A DNA stretch of 48,706 nt, taken from assembly GCA_018398765.1 (NCBI GenBank), contig JAHBMJ010000193.1:4694-53399 (forward strand), read 5' to 3'. Below the pieces are notes generated by a model, which was given only the letters and a program-made list of their open reading frames with translations, was not told where the DNA came from and made no database searches. This document shows, piece after piece, positions 21,742 to 33,023 of this stretch. Made by a program: the position numbers and the translations under genes. Position 1 is the stretch's first letter, and the number at the start of each line of letters is the position of its first letter. This stretch comes from Chromera velia. Its lineage: Eukaryota; Sar; Chromeraceae.

Positions 21742-22691
21742 CTTTAGGCCACAAAATGAGGAAGCTGTAAGGTAAAAGATCAGAGAATGGGCAGGACGAA
21801 TACGAGGCCCTCCCAGATCAGACAAGACTTCTTGCTGCCCGAGGAGACGGCGCCGGAGGAGAAGGCGCTGAACGAAGTCCAAGCAGACAAAAACCTCTAC
21901 TACACTCCACTCTCGGACGAAGGGAGGTCGAAGGGCAATTGGTATACGGGTGACTAGTGTTCCGCCAGCAGCAGTGTCTGCTGCGAAGCGCTCTGAGAAC
22001 CCGGTGTATATACACAAAATCAACCGGCACGGAGATGGCCGAGTGCATGGCCATTGCATGAACGGAGTGACCGACGGTGCATGCATGTACGCGCACCACA
22101 AAAATCAATTTGCCGCAGGAATGCAACACGCGCGCGCGAGCTGTGCAACACATGCGAAAATCACTGCAACACATGCATTTTAGGGCCATGCAGTTGTATG
22201 CAGGCTGTTAATTGCGTTGCGAACTTAGTTATGGCCAGGTGGACTTTTGAAGTCGACATCATTCGGCCAAATCATCGTTTGCACACTACACAGTATATCG
22301 AATACATATCGATGAGTACTCATGGAAGTGTCTGTATCTGCTTCGAACACCAATTGCCGTGCTCTTACGTATTGTCAAGAATACATATCAATATATATAG
22401 AGAGAGAGCGATCTGAGTACAAAACGAATTGAATGTATCGATATTAATACACGGTCGACGCTGTTTTCTGTCCACCATACAGAGGTTGCTTGAAACTGTC
22501 TTCGGAAACGCAACTCAATCAATCGGCATCGATATAGAGAATTAGCAGGTACGTGCCTGACCGATCGAGTGCATGCTGCCGAATTGCTCGATCAATGCAT
22601 CGCAGAAGGGCTGGGTAGACGGGTGCCCTTCAATTGAGAAGAGAGTCGTTGTCACTAGCTTGACCGTTCCATCTAATACCGCAGCATCATC
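21742..22691. promoter_or_regulatory. divergent promoter between WDR70 and the secreted-protein gene
   Basis: No coding exon seen. TGCATGC occurs near 22077 and 22569, with several TGCATG half-matches between 22040 and 22190. These lie 120-650 bp upstream of the plus-strand ATG and 340-830 bp upstream of the WDR70 ATG. A short TATATATAGAGAGAGAG tract is at about 22390. Confidence 0.4.
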
Positions 22692-24156
22692 ATGAAGTGG
22701 CTCGCAGTCGCGCTTTGCGCAGTTTGCGTCGTTTCTGGCGAAAGGTTGCGAAAGGTTGCTTCGAGGAATGAAACTGAAACGGCTCTTCCCCTTTGTGGCG
22801 CAAACATGGCGAAAGACGTGACCCTTTCAGTTGACGGCAGTCATCCCGACGCGAGCCTGACCCACGTCATGGCGAAGATCGAACGAAGTTACCTCAACTT
22901 CTACGGCGGGAGTCAAAGTGTCAGTTTCTGGAAATCAAAGACCCATCCCTTATCGTTTTCACGAAAATCGATCTTATTCCTTATCTATGGACACCCATCT
23001 TCCAGGATCGAATCAAGTCCCTCAGCCTCGCGAAGAGCACTACGGCCCGTTCGATGTCAGTTCATCCAGAATCCGTTTGGCGTCTGCCGACCGAGCGCTT
23101 TCAAGTATACTTGAATCGTTCATGTGTCTGCAGGGGACCAAAGTGTATTTCTGTCCAGCAACAGGGCCTGCCGGAGACTCTTTTCTGCGCGAAGAAGGAG
23201 AAGGAGGCCGACGAGCTCCGTTCGGCCATCAACTCCGCAAGAATCTGCGCTCTGTACAACATCCAAGTTGCGCTCAAGACCACGCCAGCAGATGAGCCGT
23301 CCGTAGCTTGTGCTTCTGACATGTCCCGTGAATGGAGCAGCGTGCCAACAAAGTTTCAAAATGAGTCTCATGTGTCTGCAGGGAGGCGTCAACCCAGCAG
23401 ATGACCCCCAGCCTGGTTTGTCTAACTCCAAAGTTTGAAAGGTGTCCCAATAGATACGCATCTAATGAGACTCCGTGAATCGGCCTGCAGAAGAAGGTCA
23501 CGCTTCATCTGCCTTCGGAGCTCGACCTGATGATTGGCGGCAAGAGTGCGAAGCAACTGGCAAAGGTATGCCATTGGGAACTGCCCTGCTTGGGAAACGT
23601 ATTGGGCCTTCCTGACTGCAAACGGCCTCCCCTTCTCTTGCTGCAGGATGTCGCCACAGAGGAAGCGGACAAGTTGGCGACTCCGTCCACGAAAAAGGAG
23701 GTTGAGATGAAGGCCTCCGTGGTCTCCAAACTGAACCTCGCTGACGTCGCAGGCGACACTGGTCGCGTCCGACCTTCCGCAAAACAGAGGCTCGCAAACA
23801 TGGAGACCCAAGCCGAACAGTAAGTTCCGATCCCAGGATGATGAAGCAGTTCCTTGGATCTCTTCAAACGTTGATCTTCCGAGTGAGCTTTGATCTTGCA
23901 GCGGTGAAATCAACGTCACCGAGGCTCCGCAGTTTGGGTACGAGGTGAGCAGAAACAGCCCAGTACTACTTTCGCCACGAGATAGGTCCCTCTTGCAGAA
24001 GACTGCTGACCCACCTTGTTGCGCCCTCAGGCGAAGCGCATGGGACTCTCTCCAGCAGCAGGCGCTGCTGTCTTCAAGGAGGAAGAGGAGGCCCCCCCGT
24101 CCCCTGAGGAGGCCGGGAATCTCGAAGCCGCTCCTCAGGCAGAGGTCGAGAAGTGA
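22692..24156 (+). CDS. secreted protein, possible PH-like fold, function unknown
   Basis: Eight phase-consistent exons: 22692-22919, 23006-23055, 23134-23302, 23382-23432 (weakest, donor GTTTGA), 23491-23565, 23647-23819, 23902-23944, 24031-24156; about 304 residues. The N-terminus MKWLAVALCAVCVVSG is a clear signal peptide, and no later membrane segment is seen, so it enters the secretory route. The middle reads KCISVQQQ, ETLFCAKKEKEADELRSAI, which resembles the last strands and C-terminal helix of a PH domain (usual Trp replaced by Leu); this is a suggestion from pattern only. The C-terminal third is charged and probably disordered (AAVFKEEEEAPPSPEE), ending EVEK. I do not recognise a specific family. 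It is divergent from WDR70 and convergent with the ribosomal oxygenase gene. Confidence 0.75.
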
Positions 24157-25007
24157 ATGGAGCATCAGAACTGATTTGGAACAGGAATCCAAAGAAATGC
24201 AAACGAAGGCTTGCCAAACGACGTATAAGGGAATTTTGATCAACCTGGATAATATGAGTGCCGCGCACTGACGCCGTCGTCTTTGAATAAAAATTGCATA
24301 TCGCAAAGCGATCAGCGCTTCATTAATGTTCGCAAATGTTCAATACTCACGCCTTGTAAAGATCTAGTAGTTTAAAATTGATAACTAGATTGATAAATCT
24401 TTTTTTCTGAATTAAATAATAGTTTAAGTTTAATAAATTAGGAAAAGAGTAAGTTTGTCTTAGGAAGCTAGCTCAAGAAATGAAGCTACATTTCTAAAAC
24501 AGTAAGAAATTGACTATAGATATTAGATCGATATATGTAGTCTTGACCAGTGTGTTGATTTCTTACTATACTATAGATTTCTTACATTAAAATTTCTAGG
24601 CTCCGCACTAAAAAAAGACATTAAAAAAATATTGGAGTCTTTAAAAAAAAAAAAAAAATTATAGATCCTGACAAACAACTGTTGTTCAAGTGTTATCAAA
24701 GTGTTGCAAGGATGTTGTCCGAGTCCACATGTTGCAAAGACTTACAAAGAGTATGAAAGAGTGTTACATTATAACTTATACCTAAAGAATAACACTTATT
24801 CAAGTCAATATAACATATTCGACGGTCAATATAGCAAATTAAATAACGTCACGTATTAATGTGTAAAACATTAATCAATGATTAATTGCACTGCGTTGGT
24901 GCTATTATATTTATTGCCGCACTACTACGGTAAAAAAACATTGTATAAGAAATCAAGAGTTACAAGTCAAATTCCGTGCGCACTAGCTTGCGCACTATGA
25001 TGAAAGC
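24157..25007. other. convergent AT-rich spacer
   Basis: No gene seen. AT content rises sharply about 130 bp after the plus-strand stop codon and falls again just before the minus-strand stop at 25008. It contains an inverted copy of the repeat at 5210-5352. Confidence 0.75.
24600..24725 (-). repeat. dispersed AT-rich repeat, copy 2 (inverted)
   Basis: Reverse complement of the 5210-5352 repeat. GCTCCGCACTA, poly-A, then CAAACAACTGTTG, CAAGTGTTA, AAGTGTTGCA. Homology is clear over about 50 bp at one side and looser across the A/T tracts. Confidence 0.65.
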
Positions 25008-28000
25008 TCAGCTGCGCTCTAATCCTCTTTCGATCCATTTCAACCGCTTTCCGTAGAGACCTCCAGGACGTCGACCTCGTCTGCGTCCTGATGAAGATAA
25101 ACTTTTTTTTTCAATGGACTGCCCCCCATACAGAGAAGACCCGCGCTGCTGGCGAGAGGTGCTCGTTAGAGACTGATGACGCACCCGCAGCCACCCCTCC
25201 TCAAGGAGACAACGCAACAGGTTGGAACACCCGCCTCGGGCGGTAGCAAGCTGTTTCACCTGCCCATCTTCGTCTGCTCCAGCAGACTCTCTCATCATCT
25301 CTTTCAACCGGGCGTCGACACGTCTCCGCAACCGCCCAACTGGCCCGAGAGACCTCCCCTCGCACAACAAAGGAAACAGAGCGGCACCAGCAACTGGGGA
25401 AAGGGCAAAGGATTGGCCATCTACGAAGAGCAGAGCACGCTGGAGCTCATCTGACGCACTCTCCAGCTCAGTCTCTACACCACGGCCCATCACTTCTGTA
25501 ATCTCTTCTCTCTCCCGCATGTTCACACTCCCCCTCTCCTGCACACCCGAAACCCCCTCTGGCACAATAAACGCGAACTTAACTGCAGGCGCCCACACAA
25601 GAGACAAGTCATCCATTAAGTCCACTCCGTCCGCAGACAAATCTCCACAAAATCCAACAGGCCCCAGCCCCTCCCTTTGCACCCCATGATCCACCGCTCC
25701 AAATCCCTCTCTAGACCCCGACACACGCCCCCCCTGTTGATGATCCTTCCGATTCGTCGTCGTCTGCCTCCCTGAAATCCAGTCAGACAAATCGGCAGCA
25801 CCCGGAATCTCGATATGAGCAGCCCTCTTGTCTGCGATTTCATCTGACCTTCCCCCGCTGGGGGCCGAGGGGATTGTCTCTGTCTCGTTGTTTCCCTTCT
25901 CGTGAGGCCGGGGGAGAGTCAAGAAACACCCCAACAACCTGACCGGAGAAGAATGAAAGAGGTCAAAAGTAAGAGAGAACCACACATATTTGATTTCTTT
26001 TTACCTCGAAGTCGCGAAGCGCGCATGGAACTGAATTGATTGCCTTGCACTGTCGCATCCCGTCAGTCAATCTGTCCACAAGCATGCATGCCATCACACT
26101 GAAGGAAGGATCGCGCGAGGACGCGTAAAGGAGCACACCGAGAGAAAAGAAAAGACTAGCATTTGGAGCTTAGCACGTTTTTCCTCCGCGATGATCAAAG
26201 TCCCAGACACTTGTTTTTCGTCAAAGCACAGCATGACGTACTGACCTGTCGAATTCGCCCCCGTCGGCTTCCATGTCTTCGAGGAGACGGCTGAGGAACA
26301 TCTCACGCATCTCCCTGCGTGCACCTCGAGAGATCATTCCAGTCCCCCTGTCCGACCACGTCTTTGAACGAACCTCTCCCTCGACTTTTCTCCGTCTCTC
26401 CTCTTCAGACCCATGCAGACCCTCTTCATCAAGCGGATCTCCACGATGGTCTGAGGAGTTCTGTCTCTCCTTCCTACTCTCTGGTTCTTCTTGAGGAAGG
26501 GGAAAGAAGGGGAACGCAGGGTCTCTGTGGTCGTAGAAGAAGAAGTTGTCCTTCCTTCTTCTTCTCTTCCTCCTTCCTGCTGGAGCGTCTGTGCCCTCCT
26601 CCTCACCACCCCCACTAGCGGGAGACATATCACGGTGCGGCCGTGACTCTGGAAGGAGTAGACCCCCCATCACCCCCTCACAGAGGCGTTCTTGGCTGGG
26701 GGCTCTGCAAAGACTCAGAGAAAACGAGAGAAAAGGCTTCTTTTGGGAGGGGGGAAAGAACGGAGCGAGAGGGATCCATGCAGAAAGGACAGACAGATGA
26801 ACGAATGCATTCAAAGTCACATGGAGGCGCAGAAAGGCAGGACAGCCGTCTGTTTCTGACTTTGAGCTTAGAGCTTTCGAACAGCAAACGACGGAAGCAG
26901 AAAGAAGCACCCATGCACCTGAGAGGCGGGACTGAGGGTTCGATCTAAAACGCTGACTGACTGCCTGACAGAGGGACTAACTGACTGACTGACTGACTGA
27001 CAGGAATCCGAAGGAGAGGTTGACACAGTCGTTGTCGAGAGCGACACCCTCGTGAGGGACTCTGAAGGTGGTGGGAGGAGGGGTAGGGGAAGTGAGTGCA
27101 CACACACATACATACACACACACACACATATACGTATATGTATGCACATACATATACATACATATGTATGCATCTACACGTACACACCACGTAAAAAGAG
27201 AACCTGAGATGATATCATCAAGGAGGCAAAAAACACAGAGGCCCAAAAAGACCAAGGAGTTCAGAAAAGAAAGAAAGAAGGCCAGCGCCACTTCACCCAC
27301 AGTGCCTCCATGCAGGTCCACTGAGAGTGACTGACACACCGACCTACCTAGGTGGAATGTAGATGAGGTCTCCTTTTTGCATTCTGAACCTGCTCACTCC
27401 TTTCCTCATGTCCTCAAAGGGAGTCTCAAGGGAAGCAAACCGTCTGCAAGAACGACAAACAGAAAAGAGAAGAAAACAGATGATGAAGGAACGTCCAGAG
27501 ACGACACAGACAGAGAATAGACAGCTGAAGAAATCAATTCGCTGCGAGAGAAGAAAAAAAAAAGTAGAAATGCAGAAACAAAGAGAGAGCGTCTGCCCAA
27601 CCCCCCGCCCCACACACGCACCTGCAATTGAGCCCCTTTACCAGCCGCTCTTCCTCCTCTTCCCTTCCAACGAACCTGCGTAGGCAAACCGCAAGAACGG
27701 CAAGCGGTTAACAAAGCAATAAAAGTCTGATATCATTCCTCCGTCCATTTCCCCTCTACAGCAATGCGTACGCTCAGAAATCCATCCAGTGACTGATCAA
27801 TCTATCGAACTGTCTGTCTGTCTATCGGGATAGATGCAATTTGGCACTTGACTGGCTTGGTGACGCATGGCTCGGCCTACGTTTCTGCCCCCTCTGCCGA
27901 TCGACGGTCGCACGTCTATGCCAACAGTGTCTTTTCGTGTCAAAGAAAACATGCACAAAAAGAGCTACAAGAAAAGAAACGCCGTCTATTCCCTCACATG

Positions 28001-29780
28001 AAATGAAAGACAGACGTTTGCATGCCCTGCAGGTCCAACAGACATCCATGGCTGTTCAACAGAAACTGATTCTCATGATGCAATTTCGACAACTAATGGA
28101 ACAGAGGGAAGACCTAACAAACCCATACAGACCCCCAAAATCCTACGGAACAAGAGGAAAGGAAAGACTGGAGAGAAAACACCACGTACCAACAGAGAGA
28201 CGGAAGAGGGAGGAAGGCAGATAGGGGAGAAAGAAACAAAGTCCGAGCCCCTGACCTGTTCTCCAATGACCACACCCTCTCCCCAGACGCCTGCAGAATG
28301 AACACATCAAATTCGTCCAAGTGGGGCCCCACCCCTCCCCCCCTAACAGCATACGAAGCCATGACGTCCTCCAGTCTCCACGAAGGAACGAGAGAACGGA
28401 ATGTCTCCATCAATCCATCCAAAGACTCCACGTGTCGGTTGGCTTCATTCACAATCAATGCATACGACCCGTCTGTGTTTTCTTCCAGGTCCCTCAAAGA
28501 GAGCTCAGCAGGAGCAGATTCTCGTGTGTTTGTCTCCTCGTCCTTCTCTCCTGAAGGGCAATGTGCTTGACTGTCAAGGTGCTCATTTGAACCAGAGGCA
28601 GAGGAGGCCTCCAGTGGCACGTGGGGGTCCGGGAGGGATCTGAGAAGCCTCACAGGGAAGGGGCCGTTCCATACGTGGGTCGTCATTTCTGTTTGTGCGT
28701 GTGTTTCTGGTGTGTACACTCTTTCTCCTATTCCCCCCTCGTCATGATGTCTTAAGGGCTTTTCCTCTCCTCTATTTCCGCATCTGTCCCCCCCCACCCC
28801 ATTTTGCCCTTCCCCTTCCGAGTCGGCAGTCAAATCTTCCCCTCCCAACCCTTCAGCAGAGTCTTCTTTTTCGTCTTCCAGGGCGGTTAGTCCCGGATGT
28901 TTCTGCTTGTCTTCCTCCGAGAGAGAGAAGACCCCGGCACGCTCGTACTGTTCAAGGACCTTCTTGAAAGAGGGCCCCGGCAACGAGCGCATCAAACGGG
29001 ACTCCACTCCCGTCTTTGTCGCAAGCCCTGAGGAAAAGCGACATGCAGAGAAAGAGAAAAGGATCAAAAAAGAGAAAAGAATGGGTCCATGAAGGCACCT
29101 GACCGACCAAGAGAGTATAGATGCAAAGAAGGTAGAAGAGCCGAGAGCATTATTTCTAGGAGTCAAGCAGTATTGCAGTACTTCGCATAAGATGTTTGCA
29201 CTCCTGGGTTTTCATCTCGCCACAGAAACCGAGAGTTAGAGAGAGGGTAAGAGGGAGGGACAGAAAGATCACTCCGGAAATGCCGACCTGCGATTGTGTT
29301 GCCGGTGAGGGGTGAGTTGAACTCTGGGAAGGCATTTCTGACGATCAGCGGCTTCTTCTGCCAGTACTCGCGCAAGAACGTTTCCAGGGGAGGAAATCCC
29401 TCTACCTCGTCTGCATACACCTCCCCTTGTGGCTCAAATCCTCTGAACCCGTTCTCCAGGGCAGGAACAGAGGAGGGAGCTGAGAGGTGTGTTTCACCGT
29501 CTCCGTCTCCCACGTCTCTGCATGAGAATTGGCGCGACACGGACAGTCGACACTCACCTGCCTTTCTGGACCCTAGTAGACGGCGAAAGAGAGGACGTCC
29601 TCTCTCCTCGGAAATGGTCACCTCCCATGGATTACATGGTGGCATGAAAGGAGGAAGACGGAATGCTGCGGTGGGAGACGGCGAAGGAAACCAAATTGAA
29701 AAAAATGTTGTCAGAACGAGGTGACGAAGCAGAAATGTCCATCCACCCTTTTCCATCTTGAGGCATTTGCTCGCTGGCAT
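25008..29780 (-). CDS. JmjC ribosomal oxygenase (RoxA/YcfD-type, uL16 arginine hydroxylase-like), probably organelle-targeted
   Basis: Seven exons in phase: 29780-29288, 29027-28256, 27675-27622, 27443-27348, 27061-27002, 26704-26246, 25938-25008; about 954 residues. The cupin core matches bacterial YcfD/RoxA: FLREYWQKKPLIVRNAFPEF, TIAGLATKTGVESRL, GGGVGPHLDEFDVFILQ (HxD iron ligands near residue 400), GDLIYIPPR, then VPHEGVALDNDC with the distal His, SFGFLAPSQ, and the C-terminal winged-helix motif FLTLPRPHEKG with LLFVDGQSFAL. All three Fe(II) ligands are present, so 2-oxoglutarate-dependent hydroxylation is expected. It is about 2.5 times the bacterial length because of acidic inserts and a Lys/Arg-rich insert (GRRKRRRRKD). 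The leader from residue 9 (MEKGGWTFLLRHLVLTTFF) is hydrophobic and ends TAAF|RLPPF, like bipartite plastid presequences. Plastid or mitochondrial ribosomal protein is the inferred substrate. Confidence 0.9.
27103..27190. repeat. CA/CATA microsatellite in oxygenase intron
   Basis: Mixed CACA, CATA and TATACG repeats between exons 4 and 5 of the oxygenase gene. Confidence 0.85.
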
Positions 29781-29984
29781 TCAATGACTCATGCGCGTCC
29801 GGCTGAAACAACAAGAAGGGCTCAAGCTCCGAAGCAGTTGCACGCGTCATTATTAGTACTGGTCCTCCTGACTTCATCCGCAGGAAAGCGTAGCTGAGGG
29901 GCATTGAGGGGCACTTGCAAAGAGTTGCATATGAGTTGCATGTTGAAAAACTGACGCGCGCAGTCTGATGCCCCGGAAATATCG

Positions 29985-31290
29985 CTGAGAGGCCCAGTAA
30001 CGCCAAGCAAAAGGCGGCGCGGTGCATGGGAAAATGTTAGTTGAATCCCCAGTAACGCTATAAGCAGAAAGCGGCGTGGTGGGACAATGTTAGGTGAATC
30101 CCCAGTAACGCTAAGCAGAAAGCGGCGTGGTGGGACAATGTTAGGTGAATCCCCAGTAACGTTAAGCAGAAGGCGGCGTGGTGGGACAATGTTAGGTGAA
30201 TCTTTAGTAACGCTAAGCAGAAGGCGGTGTGGTAGGACAATGTTAGGTAAATCCCCAGTAACGCTAAGCAGAAAGCGGCATGGTAGGACAATGTTTGGAG
30301 AATCCCCAGTAATGCTAAGCAGAAGACGGTGTGGTAGAACAATTTTAGGTGAATCCCCAGTAACGGTAGTAAACGCTAAGCAGAAGGTGGCGTGGTGGGA
30401 CAATGTTAGGTGAATCCCCACTGATTCCCCAGTAACGCTAAGCAGAAGGCGGCGCGGTGGGACAATGTTAAATGAATCTGCAGTAACGTTAAGCAGAAAG
30501 CGGCATGTAGCGGCATGGTAGGACAATGTTAGGTGAATCCCCAGTAACGCTAAGCAGAAGGCGGCGCGGTGGGACAGTGTTAGGTGAATCCTTAGTAACG
30601 CTAAGCAGAAGGCGGTGTGGTGGGACAATGTTAGGTGAATCCTTAATAACGCTAAGCAGAAAGCGGCATGGTAGAACAATGTTTGGAGAATCCCCAGTAA
30701 CGCTAAGCAGAAGGCGGCGCGGTAGGACAATTTTAGGTGAATCCCCAGTAACGCTAATAAACGCTAAGCAGAAGGCGGCGCAGTGGGACAGTGTTAGGTG
30801 AATCCCCAGTAATGCTAAGCAGAAGGCGGCGCGGTGGAACAGTGTTTGGTAAATCCCCAGTAACGCTAAGCAGAAGGCGGCATGGTGGGACAGTGTTAGG
30901 TGAATCCTTAGTAACGCTAAGCAGAAGGCGGTGTGGTAGGATAATGTTAGGTGAATCCCCAGTAACGCTAAGCAGAAAGCGGTGTGATAGGACAATGTTT
31001 GGAGAATCCCCAGTAACGCTAAGTAGAAGGCGGCGCGGTAAGACAATTTTAGGTAAATCCCCAATAATGCTAATAAACGCTAAACAGAAGGCGGCACAGT
31101 GGGACAATGTTAGTTGAATCCCTAGTAACGTTAAGCAGAAGGCGGCATAGTGGGACAGTGTTTGGTAAATCCCTAGTAACGCTAAGCAGAGGGTGGCGCG
31201 GTGGGACAATGTCAGGTGAATTCCCAGTAACGCTAAGCAGAAGGCAGCTTGGTGGGACAATGTTAGATGAATCCCCAGTAATGTTAAGCA
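29985..31290. repeat. 51-bp satellite, block A, about 25 units with higher-order repeats
   Basis: Unit of 51 bp around GAATCCCCAGTAACGC, TAAGCAGAAGGCGG and GGGACAATGTTAGGT, with no spacers. A diagnostic insertion, GCTAATAAACGC or GGTAGTAAACGC, occurs near 30369, 30752 and 31070. Each time it follows the same ordered series of variant units (...TTTGGAGAATCC, then ACAATTTTAGGT), so blocks of about six to seven units were copied together. Because 51 is a multiple of 3, long open frames arise on both strands. The block starts about 205 bp upstream of the oxygenase ATG. Confidence 0.93.
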
Positions 31291-31358
31291 GATGATTGAG
31301 GGTTTTTTTATGCATGCCGCGTCCGCATATATGAGAGGCGGATCTAACCTAGTTTGTC
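31291..31358 (-). repeat. 68-bp satellite-border element, copy 1
   Basis: Joins the right end of satellite block A. Reverse complement reads from GACAAACTAGG through CTCATATATG and GGCATGCAT to CAATCATC. Homologous copies are at 32757-32825, 32956-33023 and 33333-33400. Confidence 0.85.
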
Positions 31359-31754
31359 GATTTGTTCCGTCCTACGACTACGAGCGACAAAAATAGACGT
31401 TACTTCGATCACCCTAATACAGCTGATCAATCACGGCTTCACAACAGGTTGGACAATCAAAAGATAGAAAAAAGAGACAGAGGGGATGCCGGGCAGAACC
31501 TTCGAAACACTTCACTTCTTTCATTAAAAAAAGGCTACCCTTTTAATCAGAAAGACCTTAATTATGCAGAGGTGCATCCCGCTACGATTCCTGCACGTCT
31601 TCCATCCCTTCAAAAAACTCCTACTTTAAACATCCCATCAAAACTCTTTCTTTAAAATCACTTCTCTAAACTTTTCCAATTTATTTGCTTACACTTTTAC
31701 CCATCCCTCTTCTGTCTTCTCGCATTGCCAAAGAAATTCCTTCAGTTTGCGTGT
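31359..31754. other. unique sequence between satellite blocks, no gene recognised
   Basis: An open frame of 97 codons (31362-31655) has no recognisable motif and no clear splice context. It may be fortuitous or part of the mobile element that split the array. Confidence 0.35.
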
Positions 31755-32336
31755 AACATTAAGCAGAAGGCGGCATGGTGGGACAATGTTTGGTAAATCC
31801 CTAGTAACGCTAAGCAGAAGGCGGCGCGGTAGGACAATTAATTACAATTAATCTTGGATGAATCCCCAGTAATGCTAAGCAGAAGGCGGCGCGGTCCATA
31901 GGAAAATGTTAGGTGAATCCCCAGTAAGCTAAGCAGAAGGCGGCGTGGTGGGACAATGTTAGATGAATCCCCAGTAACGCTGAGTAGAAAGCGGTGTGGT
32001 GGGACAATGTTAGGTGAATCCCCAGTAACGCCAAGCAAAAGGCGGCGTGGTAGGACAATGTTAGGTCAATCCTCAGTAATGCTAAACAGAAAGCGGCATG
32101 GTAGGACAATGTTAGGTGAATCCCCAGTAACGCTAAGCAGAAGGCGGCATGGTGGGCCAATGTTAGGCTAAGTAGAAGGCGGCGCGGTAGGACAATGTTA
32201 GGTGAATTCCCAGTAACGCTAAGCAGAAGGCGGTGCGGTGGAACAATGGTATGTGAATCCCCAGTAACGCTAAGCAGAAGGCGGCGCGGTGGGATAATGT
32301 TAAGTGAATTTTCAGTAATCCCTAGTAACGCTAAAC
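31755..32336. repeat. 51-bp satellite, block B (left part)
   Basis: About eleven units of the same 51-bp family, more divergent than block A and with partial units (for example at 31840-31860 and 32160-32170). Confidence 0.9.
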
Positions 32337-32341
32337 AAAAG

Positions 32342-32585
32342 GGGCCGTGACAAAATTCCGGTATCGGGTGGTGTCCAATACTATCTCTTAACCCCCCCTC
32401 AATACATAAGATGGTATCGTGCGTGGTAGCTAGGGTCGGTCTGGACGCTAGCCGTGGTCCCAGACGTGTCATGAAGGGTCCGAGACCGTCTAACCACCGT
32501 ATCGGCACCTCTTAGCGGCTATCAGCGGCGGAACCCCCCTTCCCTTATCGGGCACCACCCGATACCAGAATTTTGTTACGGGCCC
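32342..32585. mobile_element. 244-bp MITE inserted in the satellite
   Basis: The left end, GGGCCGTGACAAAATTC then GGTATCGGGTGGTG, and the right end (reverse complement GGGCCCGTAACAAAATTC then GGTATCGGGTGGTG) form inverted repeats of about 33 bp with one indel and two mismatches. The element is flanked by AAAAG on both sides (32337-32341 and 32586-32590), a 5-bp target duplication. Removing the element and one AAAAG restores a normal satellite unit. No coding capacity; it depends on a transposase elsewhere. Confidence 0.88.
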
Positions 32586-32590
32586 AAAAG

Positions 32591-32735
32591 CTGCATGGTG
32601 AGACAATGTTAGGTGAATCCTCAGTCATGTTAAGCAGGGGGCGGCGCAGTGGGACAATGTTAGGTGAATCTCAGCAACGCTAAGCAGAAGGCGGCATGGT
32701 GGAACAATGTTAGATAAATCTCTAGTTACGCCGAA
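32591..32735. repeat. 51-bp satellite, block B (right part)
   Basis: Continuation of block B after the MITE: about three units, ending at AGTTACGCCGAAT before the border element. Confidence 0.85.
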
Positions 32736-32756
32736 TAAAAGCTGCCAGAACCTTCG

Positions 32757-33023
32757 GACAAACTAGACTAGATCCGCTTCTCATATGTAGAGACACGACA
32801 TGCATAAAAAAAACCTTGATCATCAGTAAAAAACGGTGCAGTGGAACAATTTTAGGAGAATCCTCAGTAACGTTAAGTAAAAAGCGGTATTGTGGGATAA
32901 TGTTAGGTGAATTCACAGTAATGCTAAGCAAAAGGCGGCGCGGTGGAACAGTGTTGAGGATTGATAGTTTTGTTATACATATTCTGTCCCCATATATGAA
33001 GCGTAGATGCAGCCTGGTTTGTC
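32757..33023. mobile_element. inverted-repeat element enclosing satellite units
   Basis: Border element in plus orientation (32757-32825), then about 130 bp of 51-bp satellite (roughly 2.5 units), then the border element in minus orientation (32956-33023). The two 68-bp arms are imperfect inverted repeats whose outer ends read GACAAACTAG and its complement TTTGTC. No coding capacity. Target duplication could not be identified with confidence. Confidence 0.65.

Noticed and set aside
29822-32508. Repetitive proteins of 17-residue units on both strands
   Set aside because: The 51-bp satellite is a multiple of 3, so all copies stay in frame on both strands. There is no start context, splice signal or codon bias.
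29985-32735. CRISPR-like array
   Set aside because: Units are contiguous and similar along their full length with no unique spacers; the context is eukaryotic and no cas genes are present.
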